From NCBI GenBank assembly GCA_030706285.1, contig JAUZOU010000039.1:1-13719 (forward strand): a DNA stretch of 13,719 nt, written 5' to 3'. Positions 1-7,110 of the stretch are shown here, in pieces. Source of the DNA: Bacteroidota bacterium (GTDB lineage Bacteria; Bacteroidota; Bacteroidia; Bacteroidales; UBA1402). How positions within the stretch are numbered: the first letter of the stretch is position 1; the number at the start of each line of letters is the position of its first letter. A model generated the notes under the pieces. That model did not search any database and had not been told where the DNA came from. It saw nothing but the letters and a program-made list of their open reading frames with translations. The translations under genes were made by a program, and so were the position numbers.

Positions 1-198
1 CATCCATTCCCAGGCGGCTGAATCCGGAATGGCTTGAACGATGTTCTCGTTTTCCATCCGGTTGAAATAGTCGACAAAATGTTTATAATCGGCCGGTTTC
101 AGGATATCGGCCGGTTTGAGCGGTTTCCTGGCATGTACGGCAAAGCAGCCGGTCAACAGCATTGAAAAGACAAACAGAATGGTATTGAAACGTTTCAT
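1..198 (-). CDS. Secreted protein, N-terminal part only; probable MGH1-like glycoside hydrolase
   Basis: The ATG at 198 opens 66 codons that run off the left edge. Residues 1-18 form a hydrophobic signal ending LLTGC, which could be a lipobox (Cys18). A signal peptidase I site after VHA (residues 21-23) is equally possible, and no acidic export signal follows the Cys. The mature start has a repeated KPADILKPADYKHF stretch and then DYFNRMENENIVQAIPDSA, which I recall from the N-termini of Bacteroidota secreted MGH1-like, (alpha/alpha)6-barrel glycoside hydrolases of pectin loci. That family call rests on memory of a short segment. It is the last visible gene of the minus-strand pectin operon. 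Its initiation region strongly resembles that of the DUF3826 gene (see 196-231). Confidence 0.55.
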   Translation of the reverse strand, partial: MKRFNTILFVFSMLLTGCFAVHARKPLKPADILKPADYKHFVDYFNRMENENIVQAIPDSAAWEWM

Positions 199-231
199 AG
201 GATCATATTTTTTTCTTTGTTAGGTCCAAAA
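196..231 (-). promoter_or_regulatory. Translation initiation region shared with the DUF3826 gene
   Basis: Read on the minus strand, GGACCT, an A-rich run and ATGATCCTATGAAACG lead into the start codon. The leader of the DUF3826 gene (about 5277-5312) has nearly the same string with ATGATCAGATGAAACG. In both, an upstream ATG opens a three-codon frame (M-I-L or M-I-R) whose TGA overlaps the real ATG as ATGA. This may mean translational coupling to a minimal upstream ORF, or simply a duplicated leader. There is no clear Shine-Dalgarno sequence. Confidence 0.35.
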
Positions 232-370
232 CCTGTCTGCCGGCGTTTCCGGCGTCTGGAACAACCGGATCGCTCAGTTATTCTACAAAAAAGGTCTTGT
301 TCCAGTAGGCTATCATGGGCGCATGGTTGTTGGTCCAGCCAAAACCGTCTGTCTCAAGAGGGCGTTCGTT
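218..370 (-). pseudogene. Decayed remnant of a sialidase/BNR-like secreted enzyme
   Basis: Directly after the GH43 stop (TAG, 371-373) the same frame continues with protein-like sequence: NERPLETDGFGW and then TNNHAPMIAYWNKTFFVE, a TAA at 278-280, then LSDPVVPDAGNAGRQVLDLT. The pattern (NHAP, then AYWN, then FFVEyLSdP with the stop in place of a Tyr codon) resembles the first propeller blade of BNR/sialidase-like enzymes found in Bacteroidota rhamnogalacturonan loci, where I recall APxxxYWxGKFYVxYLSNP-type motifs. No start codon or full domain remains. The simplest reading is a gene deleted between GH43 and the next gene, leaving about 50 codons with one nonsense change. Family assignment is from memory. 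Confidence 0.45.
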
Positions 371-1357
371 CTATTTGACCGGTTTAACCTCCTTAACGTG
401 AAATGCCCGCAATAATTTTCTCAAGACCTTCCGGTTGGATATAAAAATCGTGCCGTGTTTGTGTCCCTTCGGAACAGAAATTTCCGTCGAGATATCTTCA
501 AAACTGTCAAAATCGAGCGTACTCACTGCCGAGTATTTTTTCTCGCCATAGGCGTCATAATAGATAAGCCATTTAGCGCCCACCTTCACTACCGCCGGCC
601 CTTCCGTCTGGAATCCGGTGAAAGCTGGCGATTCACCTTCATAAGGTCCTGGCACCTTATTGGCGAAAGTAACCTTCAGATTACGTTCTAGCCTTGTGTT
701 ATCCTTATAAACCAGCACATAATCTTTAGCCCCACGGTTTACAATGGTACCGTCAATGACGCTATACCCCGGATCAAAGAAAAGCCTGGCAGGCGTAAAC
801 GTCTGAAAGTCCTTGGTCTTCGTATAGTATAACCGGTGGTTGTTCCGTTCCTCTTCTATGCCTTTGTCAAATTTATACGGTACCGTCGAAGCCCAGATGA
901 TGAGGAACGAATCGGTCGTGTCATCGTAAAACAGCTCCGGAGTCCAGACATTGACCGTAGACGTATCATAGGCCATGACGTTGATGTGTTTCTGTGCTGA
1001 CCAGTGGACCAAATCTTTGGAACAAGCATAACCAAAACCACGATCTCCTTTCCAGCTACACGTCCAGACCAAGTGAAACAGGCCGTCCGGCCCCTGTACA
1101 ATGGATGGATCCCGCATCACCTTTTGGTTTCCGACCGCCGGTTTCAACAGTACACGGTTGAGATCGTTCCAATGATAGCCATCATAGCTGTATAACAAAC
1201 GAAGCCCCTCTGTTGCCGGCTCATGAAAGGAAGTGAAGAAATAGACCGGTTTATCGTTGTCACAAGCTGATAATGAAAAAACCAACCAAAACATCCATAA
1301 AAAGAAACTGACCCGACTATTTTTACGATTCCTACGAAACATCATTTCTATATTCAT
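371..1357 (-). CDS. GH43-family glycoside hydrolase, surface lipoprotein
   Basis: The 328 residues form a five-bladed beta-propeller of the GH43 type, whose members cleave arabinose, xylose or galactofuranose side chains. The signal peptide ends LSAC at Cys32 and is followed by DND, the acidic Bacteroidota surface-export signal, so the enzyme is probably anchored on the outer face. The three GH43 acids are likely Asp83 in MRDPSIV (base), Asp202 in VIDGTI (pKa modulator) and Glu252 in TEGPAVVK (general acid). NVWTPELF at 136-143 is the usual blade motif, and HGTIF lies near the end. Length is normal for a single-domain GH43. ATG at 1357 is used; Met5 or Met6 would also leave the signal peptide intact. 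The gene starts 33 bp after the beta-helix fusion gene. Subfamily and exact substrate cannot be fixed by eye; the pectin context suggests arabinan or arabinogalactan side chains. Confidence 0.88.
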   Translation of the reverse strand: MNIEMMFRRNRKNSRVSFFLWMFWLVFSLSACDNDKPVYFFTSFHEPATEGLRLLYSYDGYHWNDLNRVLLKPAVGNQKVMRDPSIVQGPDGLFHLVWTCSWKGDRGFGYACSKDLVHWSAQKHINVMAYDTSTVNVWTPELFYDDTTDSFLIIWASTVPYKFDKGIEEERNNHRLYYTKTKDFQTFTPARLFFDPGYSVIDGTIVNRGAKDYVLVYKDNTRLERNLKVTFANKVPGPYEGESPAFTGFQTEGPAVVKVGAKWLIYYDAYGEKKYSAVSTLDFDSFEDISTEISVPKGHKHGTIFISNRKVLRKLLRAFHVKEVKPVK

Positions 1358-1390
1358 TTTTAATGACTACCCATTAACTGTCATCGTAGA

Positions 1391-4300
1391 TCAACGATAC
1401 AGCCACAATACAGCAAACGAATTTTCCGGTTCATTGGCTGACAAATACTTACCACCGTTCACTTTAAAGGAAGCACCGATACGGTACCCAGTCCTGGCAT
1501 CCAACCATTGGGCTGTAAACCGGCCGGTTGCTGCTTTCAGATTGAACCGCAGGTTGTTTCCGGACCGGATATAGATGATGTACCCTTTATCCGGATGGCC
1601 AAGTGCCCAATAATTATCAGTAGCGAGCGTATTCATCGGTTTCATGAACACGGCCGCTTTTTTAAATGCTTCGGGCAGGCCTGCCGGCAAGGAACAGATC
1701 GAACCTCCGGCCATGAATGCAGGCCATCCGGCGTCGGAGACATTGGATGAATAGATGACCGCCTTATCTGGATAGGCATCCCGGTAATCTCTGACAGTCC
1801 AATACATCAACGCCTCTTTATCAGTGGCCAGTTTTGCCTGGTCTGACGGTGCTTTGCCATATTGTTGAACAATGCCTTTTCGACGAAGCCTGTCATGCTG
1901 CCTGAAAGCCAGGTTCAACGCGCCACCCGGAGCAAACATAGCGCCATCCGGCAAATATTGCCAGTACTTGGTATCAATGACATCGATCAGTTTCGAGCGG
2001 ACTGGGTCTGCCAGGATAGCATCCTGTACATCTTTTGTGGTACTAAGGGCAATCAATTCATGCTTGCCTGTCTCTTTTTCCCACTCGTCTATGACATCAA
2101 GCCAGAAATTCACAAAACTCAACGGACCGGTAAATTCATCACTGATGAATTGAATGACATGGCTGTTCCCCGAAAAATTATCCAGGCATTTTCGAATGTA
2201 GAGACGATGCAATTCCCGATAGGCAGACGGCTGCAACTCATAAAACTGTTCTGCTTCAAAGATACGCTTATCCCCGGCAAAATTGACCGGTTCAGGAAAT
2301 TTCGTATGATTCACATTATTGGCCGTACGCCAGGGACAATCCACCCAATGAGCGCCGGCTTCCAGAATGTTGTGCTGAAAATACTGCTGATGAAATAGAA
2401 TCAACCCCTTCCGGTCAGCCAAATCTGCAAACGTTTTTAACCGGTTCCAGTACCAGACATTCCAGGTGGTCAGGTCATACTTGCTCAATCCATCGTTAGC
2501 AAAGCCTTCTCCACTGCGGGCAAAAGGTTGTTCATAAAAGGGGGCCCACACATCGCCGTCCATACGCCGGATACGTTCATGATCATCACGGCGGCGATCA
2601 TACCACAATCCGTAATGATGATCAAGCGCCACAACATGATTTTTGCACAGGTCGTCCGTCATGGCAGCCAGATCGTCCGTCAATCCGCGGCCTGTTCTTC
2701 CAGGTACGAAACGGGTAATATGAGGCAACGTCCCCGCCAGAAATAGCGGTTTCAGATTGCCGCTCCACCAGTTGACCGGCTGACGAGAACCTGTCACAAT
2801 CTGATTGTTGCAGACAATCCATCCGTTTTTAATTTCCAGAGGCGCAATGGCAGCAGTATCCTTTTTTGATTTGGTTTTCAAATCATGGACCGTCAAAACA
2901 TTCTCTTGTTTCAGAGAAACCGGTGAACGCTGTACCAACGTATCGATCCATTCCTGTAATTGCATGGCCGGTTTTCTGGCCAATTCAGACAGAACCTGAG
3001 CCTGCTCGAAGGTCGGTGCACTGGATTCTTCTCCATCGACAGGCAACAACCTGGCATCCATGGCTGACTTGCCCAGTCTGTCCTTCAACTGGGCATAGTA
3101 CAAACTGGCCGGTTCGATGTGTTCATTTGAGCTGATCCAGACACCGTCACCCTGAAACTGAGCCCAGCAGCCAAACGCCCAATTCTGAGCAGTAGGCGGT
3201 TTCGGACAGTCAATCATGGCAGCGGAACACTGCCAAAATACGGAATTGGCAGCAGACCAACCTGCACCCTGACCATCCTGTCCGCGGTTTTTGTAACTGA
3301 GGGCATTTCCGTTCACCGTTACCAAATCAAAAAGGACACCTGAAGCCCAGGAGCCCAAAGCGCCACTGAAATTGTACGGCAAACTGGAATAACATTGTAC
3401 AAAGGCATTGGGGCCAGCCGCACATTGCCCAACGGCAAAATCATGGAAACCAGACTCGGCGTACAACCGTTGGAATAAGTTGAGCTGCCCTTCGTTGAAA
3501 AAGGTATACCTCCGGTAACCGCCAATCTCCCCGACCGGTTCGAATGACTTGCAGTCTTCAACGGTTACTTGCCTGGCTGTTTCCAACGTGTAGACAGCGG
3601 ATCCGGCAAAATGCCTGAACGTGATGCGGCGCACCCAGGCATTTTCGACATTTTCGAGTGTAATAGCCATCCACCGGTGGTTTTCATCTTTAAGGTTCTT
3701 GCCGTCCCAGACCGACAGGCATTGCAAGTTTTCCACACCACATTGGCTAATGCGTCCGGGCCATTGCAGCAATCGAACGGTGGAAAGGCCATATTGCCTG
3801 TCCAGTTCTGTGGTAATGGGTGCATCAAATATCAGTTGGTTGCCGGAAACATGAAGAACGGTCCGTTCCCAGTTGATGTCTTCGTTGCCGGCTTTCCAGC
3901 CGAGAGTAGAGATGCCTCCGCCGAAATATTCCGTTCCTGTGGCCGAAATCCAGGCATCCGTACTGGGCCGGTTTATGCAGATCCTGTCGCCATAGTTAAA
4001 ACGGCCGCCTTTGGCAGACAAGCTGGTCGCATTTACCGGTACGGACGAATCTATAATTTCAATGGGGTCGGACAATTGACGGTTATCCACTCCCTTAACC
4101 TGAATCAAGGTCTGCCTGTCCTGGCCGGTACCCAGCAGGATAGTCCCGTCGTCACCCATACCGCTTCCCCGCAAGACAACTCCGGAAGCATGAAGGATCA
4201 ATGTACCGGCTATTTCATAAATGCCTTTTTCCAGCAAAACCGCTCCCCGAAAACCATCAGCATCAACCGGCAACGAGGCTACATAATCCAGTGCAGCCTG

Positions 4301-4615
4301 AATTGTTGCCGTCGCATCACCATGCTGACCTGGTACGACCATCCGAACCGGAACCGTTGGAATCGGTATCTCGGATTGTTTGTAGCCACAATAGGAAAAA
4401 TCAGGCACCCGGTTACCTCTTTCATCTTTAGTGTAAGCTAACTTGCCGTCATGATTCAAGCTGACCGGCGGCAATGGATTTGCTGCCTGCCTGGCGCAGA
4501 CACCTAAGGGCCTGCCAACAAACAACAACAGCAGCAGAAGCAATGCCAAGGCCTGCCGTTTGACCTGTTTGTCCTTAGGCCACTTTATTCCGGATAGTTG
4601 CCTTTCTGTGTTCAT
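1391..4615 (-). CDS. Secreted two-domain protein: parallel beta-helix (pectate-lyase-3-like) fused to DUF6298-like TIM barrel
   Basis: Counting from the ATG at 4615, the protein has 1,074 residues. A basic N-terminus and Leu-rich core (about 20-36) make a signal peptide with likely cleavage after VCA. Residues ~85-495 are a right-handed beta-helix of the Pectate_lyase_3 kind: PGQHGDATATIQAALDYVA at the head, then repeated short strands such as NAWVRRITFRHF and ARQVTVEDC. A linker (~500-590) leads to a DUF6298-like catalytic-type barrel (~600-980) with many Trp/Asp/His motifs, including DHHYGLWYDRR and FISDEFTG (Asp826, Glu827, candidate acids). The last ~80 residues (ALGHPDKGYIIYIRSG onward) look like the beta-sandwich cap of GH140-type enzymes. 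The frame also extends to ATG 4639 and TTG 4645, but these only lengthen an already long signal N-region. It follows the DUF3826 gene closely. Activity is unproven: a lyase, a glycosidase or both. Confidence 0.8.
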   Translation of the reverse strand: MNTERQLSGIKWPKDKQVKRQALALLLLLLLFVGRPLGVCARQAANPLPPVSLNHDGKLAYTKDERGNRVPDFSYCGYKQSEIPIPTVPVRMVVPGQHGDATATIQAALDYVASLPVDADGFRGAVLLEKGIYEIAGTLILHASGVVLRGSGMGDDGTILLGTGQDRQTLIQVKGVDNRQLSDPIEIIDSSVPVNATSLSAKGGRFNYGDRICINRPSTDAWISATGTEYFGGGISTLGWKAGNEDINWERTVLHVSGNQLIFDAPITTELDRQYGLSTVRLLQWPGRISQCGVENLQCLSVWDGKNLKDENHRWMAITLENVENAWVRRITFRHFAGSAVYTLETARQVTVEDCKSFEPVGEIGGYRRYTFFNEGQLNLFQRLYAESGFHDFAVGQCAAGPNAFVQCYSSLPYNFSGALGSWASGVLFDLVTVNGNALSYKNRGQDGQGAGWSAANSVFWQCSAAMIDCPKPPTAQNWAFGCWAQFQGDGVWISSNEHIEPASLYYAQLKDRLGKSAMDARLLPVDGEESSAPTFEQAQVLSELARKPAMQLQEWIDTLVQRSPVSLKQENVLTVHDLKTKSKKDTAAIAPLEIKNGWIVCNNQIVTGSRQPVNWWSGNLKPLFLAGTLPHITRFVPGRTGRGLTDDLAAMTDDLCKNHVVALDHHYGLWYDRRRDDHERIRRMDGDVWAPFYEQPFARSGEGFANDGLSKYDLTTWNVWYWNRLKTFADLADRKGLILFHQQYFQHNILEAGAHWVDCPWRTANNVNHTKFPEPVNFAGDKRIFEAEQFYELQPSAYRELHRLYIRKCLDNFSGNSHVIQFISDEFTGPLSFVNFWLDVIDEWEKETGKHELIALSTTKDVQDAILADPVRSKLIDVIDTKYWQYLPDGAMFAPGGALNLAFRQHDRLRRKGIVQQYGKAPSDQAKLATDKEALMYWTVRDYRDAYPDKAVIYSSNVSDAGWPAFMAGGSICSLPAGLPEAFKKAAVFMKPMNTLATDNYWALGHPDKGYIIYIRSGNNLRFNLKAATGRFTAQWLDARTGYRIGASFKVNGGKYLSANEPENSFAVLWLYR

Positions 4616-4646
4616 GTATATAAGATAGACCGGATACATCACCAAA

Positions 4647-5279
4647 TCATTTTTTCAATTTAAGCCGTTCATTCCAGTCGGCCCGTTCTTTGTTCAGGTC
4701 ATAGCCGCGAGCTGACAGATAATTGTTGATGCGGCCTTTGTATTTGCCGAACCAGCCATGTTTTGCTTCTGATGAGGCCGCGTCCATGGCATGCTCTCTT
4801 GCTTCAAGCAGCCAAGTATAAATTTGCCGTTTTTCTTCATCCGTCAAACGCGGAATCATTTCCAGCTGAGCCTTATACGTCACATTCAGCACATTATACG
4901 TCATGCCGTTTTTCACTGCTTCCACCTGTTCGTGCGATAATTCGCCATATAAGGATGCAACAAACGCACAATGAAGCTGATAAAGCGCTGCATTTCTTTC
5001 TGCTTCAACAAGGGTTGCCAGACTGTCTTTTTCTGCACGGGATTTAGCTGACGCCTTAATCGCTTTCACCCTGGCATCCGATTGGTCATGGATCTTGCCT
5101 AAGGCGGCATATTGACTGACCAGTATCGACCTGACACGGCCATATTTCAGCGAATCGGTGATCGTCAGTGTCCTGACAATCTTATCAGCACGATCCGACA
5201 GGACACGTTGGTAATCACCTTGTCCGGCGACCGGCAGTACAAGGATCAACAGCCAACCAACAATCAATGCTCGTTTCAT
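4647..5279 (-). CDS. DUF3826 family secreted protein
   Basis: The 210 residues match my recollection of the Bacteroidota DUF3826 family over full length. A signal peptide (1-19, cleaved near VAG/QG) precedes YQRVLSDRADKIVRTL, the middle block EQVEAVKNGMTYNVLNVTY, then MIPRLTDEEKRQIYTWLLEAREHAMDA and a strongly conserved tail with KHGWFGKYKGRINNYLS and GYDL. It is predicted mostly helical, soluble and periplasmic or secreted. No biochemical function is established that I know of; the family usually sits in pectin loci, as here between a PL1-like lyase and the beta-helix fusion. Its stop (4647-4649) overlaps an ATG at 4650 that opens only a three-codon frame. Start choice is firm because ATG 5279 directly precedes the signal peptide. 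Confidence 0.87.
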   Translation of the reverse strand: MKRALIVGWLLILVLPVAGQGDYQRVLSDRADKIVRTLTITDSLKYGRVRSILVSQYAALGKIHDQSDARVKAIKASAKSRAEKDSLATLVEAERNAALYQLHCAFVASLYGELSHEQVEAVKNGMTYNVLNVTYKAQLEMIPRLTDEEKRQIYTWLLEAREHAMDAASSEAKHGWFGKYKGRINNYLSARGYDLNKERADWNERLKLKK

Positions 5280-5298
5280 CTGATCATAATTTTTTCGT

Positions 5299-5370
5299 TT
5301 AAGGTCCTATGCAACTCGCCAGTCGAAGAATCAGCTGCTTTGACGTTTGGTGCAAACAGACTCGTTTCAT
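5299..5370 (-). other. Short open frame (23 codons) in the leader of the DUF3826 gene
   Basis: The 128-bp gap between the pectate lyase and the DUF3826 gene contains a minus-strand ATG at 5370 followed by 23 codons (beginning MKRVCLHQTSKQ) and a TAA 19 bp before the downstream start codon. It begins with the same ATGAAACGAG as the DUF3826 gene. It could be a leader peptide, a partial duplication of a gene start, or chance. A 5-bp-arm inverted repeat (GTTTG, 3 nt, CAAAC in 5344-5356) lies inside it. Nothing shows that it is translated. Confidence 0.2.
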
Positions 5371-5407
5371 AACAATAATCTCTAAGGAAAAGTGACCTCA
5401 ATAAGGG

Positions 5408-7099
5408 TTACAACGCTAAATCACCTTGTTTTTTGGCCAACGTATCGTCATTGTTTTCTGGTTTGGTCCAATCGATTTTCACCGTCGGATCCATGCCATT
5501 GATGTATTTTTCAATATTGGTATAACCATCGCCGTTGCAATCCTTGATGGCATCGGACGGATCATTCGGATTCAGATGGTATTTCTTTTCCCAGGTATCC
5601 GGCATGCCATCACCATCACTATCTTTCCGTGGTTTGCCTTTGTATTCGGGATAGCCGCCCACCTGACTGATATCGGTGATGATGCCCATTTTATAGGAAT
5701 CTTCAGGGAGCCTGGTACGGTATTTGAATTTCGGAACAGCTGCCGTGCTGACATGATCCAGCACCTTAATTTGACCGGTGCGGACCATTTCGGTCACGCG
5801 GATATCCACCGCATCCCGGACCGGTCTGGTGGCCCCGGCATTGTTCAGTACATAATCGAATGCCTCTGTTGCCGTCATGATTGGGAAAGCAGGCATCGGG
5901 AACGGTCCGGACTGTTTCATAGCTTGTGTATAGACACCGCAGTCAGGTAGCTCTTCCACCTGAATACCTCCATTCCAGTTATTTTGAGTAATTTCCGGAT
6001 GACCTTCCATGATGTTGCCATCCGCATACACTCGTCCGTATACTTTATAGGGAAGTTTGCTTCGCCCTGACTCGGGCTTCAAGATGCGATGACCGACCGG
6101 ACCGGTCTGAGTAGCTGGCCCAGGTTTGTAATAATTGTTGATGATATTGAACATGACCCTGTAATCACCACCGTCCACCGTCCGATGCTGCCAGTTGAAA
6201 ATGACATTGTTTACAAAATTAAAGATGCCAAACCAACCGCAGGAAGGATTGCGTCCCGTATTGCAGGCCCAAAGATTGCGCATAAACGTCGCATTCTCAC
6301 CACCAAGCGTACTACCAAAAGCATGATTCCATGTATCCAGTCCTTCTGAAGAAATCGAATTCTGGATGGTCACGTTGACAGTCGGTAATTTCTGCTCAAT
6401 ACTGCCGGTACTGTCATTGTACATATGACGGTAAAACGAGATATTCTCGTCCAATCCCCAGCTGGCAGAGATGTGGTCCAGCATGATGTTGCCGATTGGA
6501 TTTCCGCCGAAACTGTCGTCACGGCGTCCGACATTGGTTTCTCCTCTACGGAAGCGCATGTGCCTGACCACGACATCATGCGTGTCAATCCAAAAGCTTT
6601 CTCCGGCCACACAAATACCATCTCCCGGAGCCGTCTGACCGGCAATCGTTATGTAAGGAGCCCGTACGGAGATTGGTGTCTTCAGATGAATAATACCGGC
6701 AACGTTAAACACGATGATGCGGGCACCACCTTGTTCACACGCCCACCGTAACGTACCGGGGCCATTGTCTTCCAAACTGGTTACAACCAACACCCTACCG
6801 CCACGGCCTCCGAATGAATAAGCGCCTCCTCCCTGAGCACCGGGAAAAGACGGGATATTGGCCTGAGGTAAATCATAAGGACGCTGAGCCCAGGGAATAT
6901 ATGGTCTGCCATTCAGCGCCTCCTTTTCAATAATGGGAAAAGCCTTGGCCCAGGCCTCATCGGATGCTTTTCTGAAAGCAATCATCATCGAATCGGTCCG
7001 ATGTTGGATAGCAGGTGGTACCGTCGGATATTGTGCATACGAAACGGTAGCACCCATTATCAAACACATCATCAAACATACCGGAATAACTTTTTTCAT
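5408..7099 (-). CDS. Secreted pectate lyase-like protein (PL1-type parallel beta-helix)
   Basis: Using ATG 7099 the product has 563 residues; an in-frame GTG at 7108 is less likely because the signal peptide begins cleanly at MKKVIP and is cut after SYA (22). Residues ~83-440 form the pectate-lyase beta-helix: FPGAQGGGAYSFGGRGG, then TSLEDNGPGTLRWA, ITIAGQTAPGDG, VVVRHMRFRRG with nearby RRDDSFGG, and IMLDHISASWGLDENIS, the blocks expected of Bacteroidota PL1 enzymes, with Asp/Glu residues suited to calcium. The C-terminus carries an EF-hand/thrombospondin-3-like pair, DSDGDGMPDTWE (~493) and DCNGDGYTNIEKYING (~520), which should bind calcium. Known members eliminate alpha-1,4-galacturonan to give unsaturated products. 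I could not assign the catalytic Arg with certainty. It follows the aldolase gene by 11 bp, in the same operon. Confidence 0.85.
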   Translation of the reverse strand: MKKVIPVCLMMCLIMGATVSYAQYPTVPPAIQHRTDSMMIAFRKASDEAWAKAFPIIEKEALNGRPYIPWAQRPYDLPQANIPSFPGAQGGGAYSFGGRGGRVLVVTSLEDNGPGTLRWACEQGGARIIVFNVAGIIHLKTPISVRAPYITIAGQTAPGDGICVAGESFWIDTHDVVVRHMRFRRGETNVGRRDDSFGGNPIGNIMLDHISASWGLDENISFYRHMYNDSTGSIEQKLPTVNVTIQNSISSEGLDTWNHAFGSTLGGENATFMRNLWACNTGRNPSCGWFGIFNFVNNVIFNWQHRTVDGGDYRVMFNIINNYYKPGPATQTGPVGHRILKPESGRSKLPYKVYGRVYADGNIMEGHPEITQNNWNGGIQVEELPDCGVYTQAMKQSGPFPMPAFPIMTATEAFDYVLNNAGATRPVRDAVDIRVTEMVRTGQIKVLDHVSTAAVPKFKYRTRLPEDSYKMGIITDISQVGGYPEYKGKPRKDSDGDGMPDTWEKKYHLNPNDPSDAIKDCNGDGYTNIEKYINGMDPTVKIDWTKPENNDDTLAKKQGDLAL

Positions 7100-7110
7100 G
7101 GGAAACACGA

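Noticed and set aside
1358..1390. Small ATGAC/GTCAT inverted repeat between the beta-helix gene and GH43, considered as a terminator
   Set aside because: Arms are only 5 bp with no adequate U-run, and the genes appear co-transcribed.
3569..4441. A 290-codon open frame antisense to the beta-helix gene
   Set aside because: It lies wholly opposite a well-supported coding region, has no recognisable motifs or signal peptide, and is best explained by codon bias of the true gene.
4616..4645. TTG 4645 or ATG 4639 as start of the beta-helix fusion gene
   Set aside because: They add residues in front of an already long polar region before the signal-peptide core; ATG 4615 gives the more usual signal peptide, though 4639 is not excluded.
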